Assembly: GCA_002633025.1 (NCBI GenBank) | Contig: NMRB01000733.1 | Span: forward strand, 222,347-286,346 | Direction: 5' to 3' | DNA from: Notospermus geniculatus | Lineage: Eukaryota; Nemertea; Pilidiophora; Heteronemertea; Lineidae | DNA length: 64,000 bases | Shown here: piece by piece, positions 1 to 11,255 of the stretch | How the letters are laid out: every line of letters begins with the position of its first letter | How positions within the stretch are numbered: position 1 is the stretch's first letter | The notes under the pieces: model-generated | Seen by the model: only the letters and a program-made list of their open reading frames with translations | Database searches by the model: none | Told to the model about the DNA's origin: nothing | Program-made: the position numbers and the translations under genes

Positions 1-3000
1 GGAATGCCATCATTATCATCGTCATTGTCTAGATAATCTGGAATACCATCACCATCCGAATCTTCTTTATCGTCTGGGATACCATCACCATCACTGTCCT
101 TCCTTCTGATGTAGCTCGGATGATCTGGGTCGAGGTAATCCGGGATGCCATCATTGTCATCATCATTATCAATATAGTCCGGTATGCCATCTCCATCCGA
201 GTCTTCTTCGTCATCAGGAATCCCATCACCATCACTGTCTTTGTTCCCAATATAATTCTCATGGTCTTCATCGAGTATATCTGGTGTCCCATCATTGTCG
301 TCATCATTATCTAAATGATCTGGAATACCATCACCATCTGAATCTTCTAACCTGTCTGGTATGCCATCACCATCACTGTCTTTGTTGCCAACGTAGCTCG
401 GGTGATCAGGATCCAAATGATCTGGGATCCCATCATTGTCATCGTCGTCGTCCAGATCGTCAGGAATACCATCGTTGTCATCATCATTATCCAAATGATC
501 CGGGATACCGTCACCATCACTATCCTCCATAATATCTGGAATACCGTCACCATCAGAATCTTCTTGGTCATCAGGGATGCCATCACCATCATCATCGTTA
601 TCTAAGTGATCTGGAATACCGTCACCATCAGTGTCCTTGTTACCAATGTAACTGGGATGGTCAGGGTCAAGGTGATCAGGGATGCCATCATTGTCGTCAT
701 CGTTATCCAGGTGGTCTGGTACACCATCACCATCTGCATCTTCTTGGTCATCAGGGATGCCATCGCCGTCATCATCGTTATCCAAGTGATCTGGAATACC
801 GTCACCATCAGTGTCCTTTTTACCAATGTAACTGGGGTGGTCAGGGTCAAGATGATCAGGGATGCCATCATTGTCGTCATCGTTATCTAGGTGGTCTGGT
901 ACACCATCACCATCAGCATCTTCAAGATTATCAGGGATTCCATCATTATCATCGTCATCATCCAAATGATCAGGAATGCCATCACCATCCGCATCTTCTT
1001 GGTTATCTGGGATTCCGTCACCATCATCATCATTATCCAGATGGTCAGGAATGCCGTCACCATCAGTATCTTTGTTCATTTCGGCAGTGTAGCTCGGATG
1101 GTCCGGATCTAGATTATCAGGGACACCATCGTTATCATCATCATTATCTAAGTAATCCGGAACGCCATCTCCGTCAGAGTCTCTCATGCGATAAAGCGGA
1201 TGATCAGGGTCCAATAAATCGGGCACACCATCATTGTCATCATCATCATCCAGGTAATCAGGAATGCCATCACCATCAGAATCTTTCTTTCTATCTCCTT
1301 TGAAGCTTGGGTGGTCTGGGTCAAGGTAATCTGGGATACCATCGTTATCGTCATCATCATCCTGACTATCGGGAATACCATCATTATCGTCGTCGTCATC
1401 CAAATAGTCTGGAATTCCATCTCCGTCTGTGTCTTTCGTATCAGGGTCCAGATAATCGGGCACTCCATCACCATCAGCATCCTCCTGTTTGTCAGGAATA
1501 CCATCACCATCATCGTCATCATCCAAATAATCAGGAATGCCATCACCATCACTGTCTTTTGCCTTATCAGGGCACTTCTTTGGATCTTTGCAGAATTCCC
1601 TGTCTTTCTTGGGTGTGTTCTTTTTCATTTTTTCAACCGAAAGTAGCTTTCGTCTTGGCCCAGCACTGCTGTGGTCATCATCTTGGTCATCAGGAATACC
1701 ATCGCCATCATCGTCATCATCCAAGTAATCGGGAATACCATCGCCATCGGTGTCCCTAATTTTGTATAGTGCGTTATCAGGATCTAAGTAATCAGGGATG
1801 CCATCATTGTCATCATCGTCATCCAAGTAGTCTGGTATACCATCACCATCGGTGTCGATCTCTTTGTCACCAACAAAACCTGGATGATCAGGATCAAGAT
1901 CATCTGGGATACCATCTCCATCATCATCATTGTCTTCAGCATTAGGAATTCCATCGCCATCAATGTCATCATCTAGGTAATCAGGAATACCGTCTCCATC
2001 TGTGTCTTTGGAGTCAGGATCTAAATAGTCTGGAATCCCATCACCATCAGCGTCTTCTTTGTTGTCAGGAATGCCATCACCATCGTCATCATCGTCTTCA
2101 CTGTTCGGGATACCATCACCATCAATGTCATCATCCAGGTAATCAGGGATACCATCTCCATCTGTGTCTTTGGAGTCAGGATCTAAGTAGTCTGGAATCC
2201 CATCACCGTCAGCATCTTCTTTGCTGTCAGGAATGCCATCACCATCGTCATCATCGTCTTCGCTGTTTGGGATACCATCACCATCAATGTCATCATCTAG
2301 GTAGTCAGGGATACCATCTCCATCGGTGTCTTTCATGTCAGGGTCCAAATAATCTGGTATTCCATCACCATCAGCATCTTCTTCGTTGTCAGGAATGCCA
2401 TCACCATCGTCATCATCGTCTTCGCTGTTGGGGATACCATCACCATCAATGTCATCGTCCAGGTAATCAGGAATGCCATCTCCATCAATATCTCTGAATT
2501 TAAAGAGAGGATTGTCTGGATCGAGGAAATCTGGAATCCCATCATTGTCATCATCGTCATCCAAGTAGTCTGGGATCCCATCACCATCACTATCAATCTC
2601 TTTATCGCCACTAAAGCTAGCGTGATCAGGATCCACGTTATCTGGAACGCCATCGCCATCGTCATCATTGTCTAGACTATTGGGGATACCGTCACCATCA
2701 ATGTCATCATCCAGGTAATCAGGGATACCATCTCCATCTGTGTCTTTGGTGTCGGGGTCCAAATAATCTGGTATTCCATCACCATCAGCATCTTCTTTGT
2801 TGTCAGGAATGCCATCACCATCGTCATCATTGTCTTCACTGTTGGGGATACCATCACCATCAATGTCATCATCCAAGTAATCAGGAATGCCATCTCCATC
2901 TGTGTCTTTGGAGTCAGGATCTAAATAATCTGGTATCCCATCACCGTCATCATCATCATCTTCGCTGTTTGGGATACCGTCACCATCAATGTCATCATCC

Positions 3001-4740
3001 AGGTAGTCAGGGATACCATCTCCATCGGTGTCTTTGGCGTCAGGGTCCAAATAATCTGGTATTCCATCACCATCAGCGTCTTCTTTGTTGTCAGGAATGC
3101 CATCACCATCGTCATCATCATCTTCACTGTTGGGGATACCATCGCCATCAATGTCATCATCCAGGTAGTCAGGAATGCCATCTCCATCAATATCTCTGAA
3201 TTTGAAGAGAGGGTTGTCTGGATCGAGGAAATCTGGAATCCCATCATTGTCATCATCGTCATCCAAATAGTCTGGGATCCCATCACCATCACTATCAATC
3301 TCTTTATCGCCACTAAAGCTAGCGTGATCAGGATCCACATTGTCGGGAATGCCATCCCCATCGTCGTCATTGTCTAGACTGTTCGGGATACCATCACCAT
3401 CAATGTCATCATCTAGGTAATCGGGGATACCATCTCCATCTGTGTCTTTGGTGTCAGGGTCCAAATAATCTGGTATTCCATCACCATCAGCATCTTCTTT
3501 GTTGTCCGGAATGCCGTCACCATCGTCATCATCGTCTTCACTGTTGGGGATACCATCACCATCAATGTCATCATCCAGGTAATCAGGAATGCCATCTCCA
3601 TCTGTGTCTTTGGAGTCATGATCTAAATGGTCTGGAATCCCATCACCGTCAGCATCTTCTTTGTCGTCAGGAATGCCATCACCATCGTCATCATCGTCTT
3701 CACTGTTTGGGATACCGTCACCATCAATGTCATCATCTAGGTAGTCAGGGATACCATCTCCATCGGTGTCTTTCATGTCAGGGTCCAAATAATCTGGTAT
3801 TCCATCACCATCAGCATCTTCTTCGTTGTCAGGAATGCCATCACCATCGTCATCGTCGTCTTCGCTGTTGGGGATACCATCACCATCAATGTCATCATCC
3901 AGGTAATCAGGAATGCCATCTCCATCAATATCTCTGAATTTAAAGAGAGGATTGTCTGGATCGAGGAAATCTGGAATTCCATCATTGTCATCATCATCAT
4001 CCAAGTAGTCTGGGATCCCATCACCATCACTATCAATCTCTTTATCGCCACTAAAGCTGGAGTGATCAGGATCCTCATTATCTGGAACGCCATCGCCATC
4101 GTCATCATTGTCTAGACTATTGGGGATACCGTCACCATCAATGTCATCATCCAGGTAATCAGGGATACCATCTCCATCGGTGTCTTTGGTGTCAGGGTCC
4201 AAATAATCTGGAATCCCATCACCGTCAGCATCCTCTTTGTTGTCTGGAATACCATCATTGTCATCATCATCATCCAGGTAATCTGGGATACCATCGCCAT
4301 CACTGTCTTTTGCCTTATCAGGACACGTCTTCATATTCCGACAATATCCATCCTCTTTTACAGAAAGAGTCTTACGGCCATGCCTCACATTTTTGTCATC
4401 ATCATCGTCGTCATCGTCATCATCGTGTTTGTCAGGAATGCCATCCCCATCATCATCGTCATCCAGATGATCTGGAATACCATCACCATCACTATCCAAC
4501 CCTTCTTCACTATCTGGCACACCATCACCGTCATCATCATTATCTTGATCATCAGGGATGCCATCGTTGTCATCGTCATCATCCAAATAATCTGGAACGC
4601 CATCCCCATCAGTATCTTTCAGTTTAAAGAGATCATTGTCTGGGTCAAGAAAATCTGGAATGCCATCATTGTCATCGTCATCATCAAGATAGTCTGGTAC
4701 ACCATCACCATCTGTATCAACAGTCCTGTCACCTGTGAAA
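1..4740 (-). CDS. Same TSP3-repeat exon, continued in a shifted frame; runs off the left edge
   Basis: Beyond the stop at 4729 the same kind of repeat continues on the minus strand in the neighbouring frame. Spot checks near positions 36, 981, 2040, 3018, 4092 and 4512 all fall in one frame, so it appears open to position 1. The motif is again DGDGIPD(Y/H)LDDD(D/I)DGDGIPN, with spacers such as DPDxxLFKF and SFSGDKE, and another Cys-pair linker (CKDPKKCP, near 1580). The frame change equals the 952-bp unit of the tandem duplication at 3794-5697 (952 = 3 x 317 + 1). I read this as one exon of more than 8.3 kb whose frame is broken either by a real duplication or by an assembly error. The 3' end of the gene is outside the window. 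Confidence 0.8.
1560..1690 (-). other. Cys-pair linker 5 of the TSP3 protein
   Basis: The segment reads [20 protein letters not shown] followed by [14 protein letters not shown]. It is more basic than the other linkers but keeps the RKL, E and Cys-x6-Cys-Pro landmarks. Confidence 0.7.
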
Positions 4741-4892
4741 CTGATCTGGTATTCCATCACCATCAGCATCTTCTTCGTTGTCAGGAATGCCATCACCATC
4801 GTCATCGTCGTCTTCGCTGTTGGGGATACCGTCACCATCAATGTCATCATCTAGGTAGTCAGGAATGCCATCTCCATCAATATCTCTGAATT
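2491..4892 (-). repeat. Higher-order repeats in the TSP3 exon (702- and 738-bp units)
   Basis: The spacer encoding [16 protein letters not shown] recurs at 2491, 3193, 3931 and 4883. The first two spacings, 702 and 738 bases, are multiples of three and preserve the frame. Only the last spacing (952) does not. The coding repeats have therefore grown by duplication of blocks of about 235-245 codons on top of the basic 12-13 residue repeat. Confidence 0.8.
4313..4393 (-). other. Cys-pair linker 4 (duplicate of linker 3)
   Basis: This is the copy of linker 3 in the first unit of the 952-bp duplication. The linker sequence is unchanged. Confidence 0.7.
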
Positions 4893-7800
4893 TAAAGAGA
4901 GGATTGTCTGGATCGAGGAAATCTGGAATCCCATCATTGTCATCATCATCATCCAAGTAGTCTGGGATCCCATCACCATCACTATCAATCTCTTTATCGC
5001 CACTAAAGCTGGAGTGATCAGGATCCACATTATCTGGAACGCCATCGCCATCGTCATCATTGTCTAGACTATTGGGGATACCGTCACCATCAATGTCATC
5101 ATCTAGGTAATCAGGGATACCATCTCCATCGGTGTCTTTGGTGTCAGGGTCCAAATAATCTGGAATCCCATCACCATCAGCATCTTCTTTGTTGTCTGGA
5201 ATACCATCGTTGTCATCATCATCATCCAGGTAATCTGGGATACCATCGCCATCACTGTCTTTTGCCTTATCAGGACACGTCTTCATATTCCGACAATATC
5301 CATCCTCTTTTACAGAAAGAGTCTTTCGGCCATGCCTCACATTTTTTTCATCATCATCGTCGTCATCGTCATCATCGTGTCTGTCAGGAATGCCATCCCC
5401 ATCATCATCGTCATCCAAATGATCTGGAATACCATCACCATCACTGTCCAACCCTTCTTCACTATCTGGCACACCATCACCGTCATCATCATTATCTTGA
5501 TCATCAGGGATGCCATCGTTGTCATCATCATCATCCAAATAATCTGGAACGCCATCCCCATCCGTATCTTTCAGTTTAAAGAGATCATTGTCTGGGTCAA
5601 GAAAATCTGGAATGCCATCATTGTCATCGTCATCATCAAGATAGTCTGGTACGCCATCACCATCTGTATCAACAGTCCTGTCACCTGTGAAACTGGGATG
5701 ATCAGGGTCCAGGTGATCTGGAATTCCATCGTTGTCATCGTCATCATCTTGGTCATCTGGAATACCATCCCCATCATCATCATTATCAAGCTTGTCTGGA
5801 ATACCATCTCCATCAGTGTCTCTGGAATCTGGATCCAGATGATCTGGAATGCCATCGTTGTCATCATCAACATCTAAATCATCGGGGATTCCATCTCCAT
5901 CAGAATCTTCCCCAGTGTGCAGGTGGTCATGATCAAGGTGATCAGGTACTCCATCACCGTCATCATCATCATCTAAATGATCAGGCACTCCATCACCATC
6001 AGCATCCTCTTTACTATCAGGGACCCCATCATTGTCATCATCGTCATCCTTATCATCTGGAATCCCATCATTGTCATCATCATCATCCTGATCGTCCAGG
6101 ATACCGTCACCATCAGAGTCATCATCAGGACAGCCATTTGGACTTTTGCACTGACCTTGTCCAGCATCTTTGACCCTGGGCTTCTCCTGGAAACCTAGCA
6201 GCTTCCTTCCCCTCCTGTACTGTGGGTGGTCAGTGTCCAGATGGTCAGGTACACCATCTGCATCATCATCTGTGTCGGCATGATCTGGAATGCCATCCTT
6301 GTCAGAGTCTTCCTCGTGGTCAGGAATTCCATCACCATCATCGTCATTATCCTTATGATCAGGGATGCCATCATTGTCATCGTCATCATCCGAATGATCT
6401 GGAATGCCATCCCTATCACTGTCTTGAAACCTCCTTCCCTTGTACTGTGTGCTGGTAGGGTCAAGATGATCGGAAATACCATCATTATCATCATCGCTGT
6501 CCTCCGCATCAGGAATTCCATCATTGTCGTCATCCTTGTCTACAATGTCCGGAGTACCATCGCCATCTGAATCAACAATTTTCGAAAGATAATGATCCTG
6601 GTCCAATGTATCAGGAGTTCCATCATTATCGTCGTCATCATCTAGATAGTCAGGGATGCCATCCCCATCACTGTCTGATTTCTTGTCACCTTTGAACTTG
6701 TGATGATTTGGGTCAAGATGATCAGGAATACCATCATTATCGTCATCAGTGTCCTTATCATCTGGAATTCCATCAGCGTCATCATCAACGTCAAGATGAT
6801 CTGGAACACCATCACCATCGGAATCCATGGAGTCTGGATCAAGGTGATCTGGAATGCCGTCACTGTCATCGTCGTGATCTACATGATCTGGGATGCCATC
6901 ATTGTCATCATCATTATCTAAATGATCTGGTACACCATCACCATCAGCATCTTCCTTGCTATCTGGGATGCCATCATTGTCATCATCATTGTCTAAGTGA
7001 TCTGGAACACCATCACCATCAGTATCTTCCTTGTGATCTGGGATGCCATCATTGTCATCATCATTATCTAGGTGATCTGGTACACCATCACCATCAGCAT
7101 CTTCTTGATCATCTGGGATACCATCACCATCGTCATCATTGTCTTTATGATCAGGAATTCCATCACCATCAGAATCTTCATATCTGTCTGGAACACCATC
7201 ACCATCGTCATCGTGATCTTTTTCATCAGGGATGCCATCATTGTCATCATCTTTGTCGACGTGATCAGGGATTCCATCACCGTCAGTGTCTTCCTGACCG
7301 TCAGAAATACCATCTCCATCATCATCGCTGTCATGGTGATCAGGAATACCATCATTGTCATCATCATTATCGTGATAATCTGGAATTCCATCAGCATCAG
7401 AGTCTTTGAAGAGACTGCTGTCGTGGTCGGTATCCAAGTGGTCTGGAATGCCATAATTATCATCATCATGGTCCAAGTGATCTGGTACTCCATCACCATC
7501 AGTATCCTCTTTGGTATCTGGGATACCATCATTGTCATCATCTTTATCAACGTTATCAGGCACACCATCGTTATCATCATCGTTGTCTAAATGGTCTGGT
7601 ACTCCATCACCATCAGTGTCTCGGTGCTCTGTGTGATCATGGTCGTCATCTAAATCATCCGGAATGCCGTCATTGTCATCATCGTTATCTTTATTGTCGG
7701 GGACACCATCACCATCAGAGTCTTCTTGTTTATCCGGTATACCGTCTCCATCATCGTCATTATCACGGTCATCAGGAATACCATCATTATCGTCATCATT

Positions 7801-8351
7801 GTCCCAGTGATCTGGTATGCCATCACTGTCTGAATCCCTCACAGCACGGCCATGGAATTTATGATGATCCCTGTCCTGGTAATCTGGAATTCCATCATTG
7901 TCATCGTCGTCATCCAAATGATCAACAACACCATCACCATCACTGTCTTCTTGATCATCAGGAATACCATCACCATCGTCATCCTTATCGACTTCATCCA
8001 TGATACCATCACCATCGTCATCCAAATCCAAATGATCTGGAATACCATCACCGTCAGTATCTTTATATCCGCCACGGAAACTCTTGTGCTCAGCATCCAA
8101 ATGATCCGGGACACCATCATTATCGTCGTCATCATCAACGACATCCGGGACACCATCACCATCAGCATCTTCCATTTTGTCAGGAATACCATCATTGTCA
8201 TCATCATCATCCATGTGATCAGGAATGCCATCACCGTCGGTATCTTTTGCATCTTCAGGCGGACAGTCCCCGGGATTCTTGCAGTACCCTTGTGCCTTGT
8301 GGATTGGCCTTGAGCGCTCCTGGAAGCCCATCAGTTTACGACATCCGAAGC
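4729..8351 (-). CDS. Giant thrombospondin type 3-like calcium-binding repeat protein, upstream part of a very large exon
   Basis: The minus strand reads open for about 1,200 codons as near-continuous 12-13 residue repeats of the form DxDGDGIPD(H/Y)[12 protein letters not shown], the signature of thrombospondin type 3 calcium-binding repeats. The first in-frame ATG is at 8364, but the sequence just before codon CFGCRKL is a textbook 3' splice site (TATTTTCAG, ending at 8352). I therefore treat 8351 as the exon start and expect a signal peptide exon upstream. Linkers with a Cys pair (CKNPGDCP near 8260, CKSPNGCP near 6140, CRNMKTCP near 5280) divide the repeats into blocks. Shorter spacers such as DPDHxxFxGD recur. 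The family is extracellular and binds many calcium ions. Adhesion, matrix or mineral roles are possible but nothing here proves one. The frame ends at a stop at 4729 that is caused by a duplication junction. Confidence 0.85.
5265..5345 (-). other. Cys-pair linker 3 of the TSP3 protein
   Basis: The segment reads [19 protein letters not shown] followed by TCPDKAKD. It lies in the second unit of the 952-bp duplication and is preceded by a run of about ten Asp codons. Confidence 0.7.
6127..6222 (-). other. Cys-pair linker 2 of the TSP3 protein
   Basis: The repeats are interrupted by [16 protein letters not shown] followed by [13 protein letters not shown]. The LLGFQE core is almost the same as in linker 1, so the two blocks share an origin. 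Confidence 0.7.
8243..8351 (-). other. Cys-pair linker 1 of the TSP3 protein
   Basis: This non-repeat segment starts the exon. It reads [11 protein letters not shown], then a basic stretch, then [16 protein letters not shown] before the DGDGIPD repeats begin. The RKL...E...C(K/R)xxxxCP pattern returns four more times along the protein. Confidence 0.7.
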
Positions 8352-8385
8352 ACTGAAAATACATCAGAAATATTCAAGCTGAAAA
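8352..8385 (-). promoter_or_regulatory. 3' splice site(s) preceding the giant TSP3 exon
   Basis: Reading the minus strand, two pyrimidine-rich acceptors occur in a row: CTTGTTTTTCAG and, about 27 bases further on, TGATGTATTTTCAG directly before the codons for CFGCRKL. This makes the ATG at 8364 unlikely to be the true start, because a signal peptide would be expected and none follows that ATG. Confidence 0.6.
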
Positions 8386-8544
8386 ACAAGAGAGGCAAGT
8401 TATGATGAGAACTAGCGCTGAATGATTTGGTAAAATATTTCACGAAAGCCCAGATGGCTTATTCAAGCTTGAACCCGGCAAGCTTCAATCTGTGAGCTTG
8501 AACGCTCCTTCAAGCTCCAACTTCAATTGTCAAGTTTGAAGTTT

Positions 8545-8690
8545 GAAGTCTGCAAGTTCATGCTTGGAGACTTAAGTGTTGGGTTGACGCTTGAAGTCCG
8601 CGAGTTCAAGCTTGAAGACTGAAGTGTTGGGTTGAAGCTTGAAGTCCACGAGTTCAAGCTTGAAGACTGAAGTGTTGGGTTGAAGCTTGA
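8545..8690. repeat. 48-bp minisatellite, three copies
   Basis: Units starting GAAGTC(T/C)(G/A)C at 8545, 8593 and 8641 repeat every 48 bases and contain the internal echo GTTCAAGCTTGAAG. The flanks (8460-8545 and 8690-8720) hold decayed versions. It lies in the intron or upstream region of the TSP3 gene and is not coding. Confidence 0.8.
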
Positions 8691-9104
8691 AGATGAAAGT
8701 CCGGGTTCAAACTTCAAGATTGAATTAGCCTTCTGGACTTTCGTAGAATTTGGGCTAGTCTGGGGCCTTTAACAAGGCCTAGGTGGGACCTGCAGGTTTG
8801 CAAGGTACAACCTATTGATGAACAAGGTCACTGACCTTTTCTACGTTACCTTCCTAATAGATCATAGTGATATGCTCCCGACTTGAACTCAACTGCCTGC
8901 CTTGAAGAATTCAGCTACCGTTACCAGCATCTAAACCAGTCGGACTTTCAGGGACCTCATTCACGAAGAATTCATAACTTAACATAAACTCTTGTTCATT
9001 TTGTAAACTCCGGATTGTGCAATCTCAGCCTAACAAAGGATCTGCATACTGGTTAAGTCACAAGGGTATGTGTGACGAAGGTACCAAACACAAATGTGAG
9101 GCGG

Positions 9105-9275
9105 TCTATGAAAACCCGTCGGATGTCGCATTTGAGGAAAGTGTTAATGGCCTTGGTGAACCCGAACATTTCAATAGCTGAAATGTACTACGTAACAGGT
9201 AAACAGTAGCAGATCAATGCACAGGCAATCTGACAGCCCTTGTTGATCACTCAGCGACTTCCGACGGGTTTTCCG
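9105..9275 (+). repeat. Dispersed repeat, copy related to 53050-53215
   Basis: About 165 bases, including GATGTCGCATTTGAGGAAAG and GACAGCCCTTGTTGATCA, match 53050-53215 in the same orientation with small gaps. The ends are not defined. Confidence 0.7.
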
Positions 9276-9948
9276 AGAAGGTCACACAAATAACCAGACA
9301 AAACACTTGCCATAATAACACTCAGAAAATTTCACAAGAGTAAAGTGCTTTCCACAAGAGTTTTCTGGTGCAAGTTTGCTATCTTTGGGCAATTCAGCAT
9401 CATTGGTTTCCTTACGACTCGTGCCAAGACCAATGGTAACACAAACTGATGACGGCAAGTTTTCTATGGTTGAGATGCCCGACACAGAGCCACCTTGCAC
9501 GAGAAAACTATCAGGTGGGACAGCGCCTTTAAAGCTGCTCCTAAATTCCATTTCCTTGTAAAGAATGAATACAGTACACATCCATCGTGGCCTGCTGGTG
9601 GTTGATTTCCAGTCTCATTGCACCTCATCTACAAGTTGTTCCATCAGTGTCCCTCCATATTTTCTGGGGACCAGGTTGGTGACATTCACATAGACTGAGG
9701 CATTCAGTCTCTGTAATATGCATGCGCGAACTGCGCAGCATTACCATGATTACAGACCGAGACCAACGTCAACAATTTTTGTTACCGGTACCAGAATACC
9801 GAAATCCTGGTATCAACGCTGATTGGTCGATTTTGAATTCAGATGTTACAGCCATGTGGATTGGCCATATTATCTTGGCCGGGGGTGTCACGTGATTGCA
9901 AAGTAATGGCGCTCTATTGAAGATCACGACTGACGCCAGCTGTGCACA

Positions 9949-9990
9949 AGCAGCCAGACCCTCGGTTGGGAGACTGAGGGTCTGGCTGCT
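9949..9990. repeat. Perfect 15-bp stem hairpin
   Basis: AGCAGCCAGACCCTC at 9949-9963 is the exact reverse complement of 9976-9990, with a 12-base loop. It is probably a small foldback remnant. Confidence 0.7.
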
Positions 9991-10311
9991 CGAGACTAAC
10001 ATTCACGTGAATTTTTCCAACCTGGTCCACACTGAATTTTAAGGTCTACCAGGGACACCCTGTACATCCACTGTGCCGTGGTAAACATCCATCTGGCTAT
10101 CAAGGTATGGACTACCAAGTGGGAGGGGACATGCAATGCAGCACAAGATTTGAAGGCACAGAGGGACAATCGAGAGCACAATGTATGTTAGCAGTTTCTA
10201 TCTAACAACTGCAATGCAACGAGCTCGGCTTGACCAAAGGGCCTTGCACAGGTTATAGCCAACTCAACTGACTTCTCTTCGCTGAGAGCATCCCCATGTT
10301 TTTCATCTATT

Positions 10312-10725
10312 GGGCAATTCCACGGTCACGGACGTGACATGTTTTCACTTATTCAGTGCTGTCTCCGCAAATTTTGAAACCACAGAAAAATGTAATACAG
10401 TGTACACTGCATCATGTCAGGTTCTTGTCCTTCTATGCCCCTGGTATGAATAAAGTTTGTTTGACTCATAATTAGTGCACTATTTGCTAATTAGTTGCAT
10501 CACGGACGTGACATTGCACAGGTCACATCCGTGATGCAACTAATTAGCAAATAGCATGAATAGTGCACTAATTATGAATCACAACGAAATTAATTTATAC
10601 CGGGGGCATAGAAGGACAAGAGCCTGACATGATGCAGGGTATTACATCTTTCTGTGGTTCCAAAATTTGCGGAGACAGCACTGAATAAGTGAAAACATGT
10701 CACGTCCGTGACGGTGGAATTGCCC
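10312..10725. mobile_element. Foldback MITE, 400-bp family, copy 1
   Basis: The 414-bp element is almost entirely an inverted repeat: the left arm (GGGCAATTCCAC...) and right arm (...GTGGAATTGCCC) pair along about 190 bases. The arms meet near 10515, around a TCACGGACGTGACATTGCAC core. TATT flanks both ends, consistent with a 4-bp target duplication. Related copies lie at 20143-20544 and 32447-32846. There is no coding capacity, so it is non-autonomous. Confidence 0.85.
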
Positions 10726-11142
10726 TATTGGCCCTCCATACCAGCTGGGTGGGATTTCTTGGGTTCACTTTGCATGGTACAAGTCGAGCTCAATACATCA
10801 TCATGCGAATGCTATTCAAAAACACGGCACAATATCCATATATTAGTATAAATTTTATTAGATCTTATGATACAAAGGATCAAGAAATCTCCACGGACAC
10901 TGAGGGAGTTTAAACCAAAGGTGAAAGGAAATTAGAAGAAGTGGAGCAGCTCATAAACAAGAGACAAAACCTGGCAAGGAAATGATCTCAAGTCTCCAAA
11001 ATCAGGAAATGATCTCAAGTCTCTAAAACAGTTCAGTTCATAGCACATAAAATGTATTGCACCTGATTTTGTTCAAATATAGAAGTCCTTCGTTGTCTTT
11101 TTTTCAAAATATGTAAACATTTAGTATAATATATTGCAACCA

Positions 11143-11255
11143 GGGGCCGTATGCATAAAACATCTTACGGTAAGTGTAAAATTTCCCTTAAAGTATTGTT
11201 CCAAACAAAAGATAAGGAAAATCTTACACTTAAGATGTTTTATGCATATGGCCCC
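11143..11255. repeat. Short foldback element
   Basis: GGGGCCGTATGCATAAAACA and its near-complement TGTTTTATGCATATGGCCCC bound this piece, and the inner arms also pair (GTAAGTGTAAAAT and ATCTTACACTTA). Confidence 0.7.

Larger units (their letters stand above)
3794..5697. repeat. 952-bp near-identical tandem duplication inside the TSP3 exon
   Basis: Positions 3794-4745 and 4746-5697 match at a constant offset of 952 bases, with only a few substitutions seen by eye. Landmarks such as the [12 protein letters not shown] linker (4311 and 5263) confirm the offset. At the junction the sequence passes from the end of one unit (GTGAAACTG) straight into ATCTGGTATTCC. The unit length is not divisible by three, so the reading frame breaks there. 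Removing one unit would leave a single continuous frame across the exon. Confidence 0.9.

Noticed and set aside
5332-5877. Long plus-strand open frames across 1-8360 rich in His, Ile or Val
   Set aside because: They are the opposite-strand readings of the GAT/GAC-rich TSP3 repeats and have no domain, start or splice logic.
1-8364. CRISPR-like or simple microsatellite explanation of the 1-8360 repeats
   Set aside because: The repeats keep one codon phase, vary at third positions and encode the known TSP3 motif. Linkers with conserved Cys pairs confirm coding.
9282-9581. Minus-strand 99-codon frame as the missing first exon of the TSP3 gene
   Set aside because: No signal peptide at its start and no convincing donor in a phase that would fit the acceptor at 8352.
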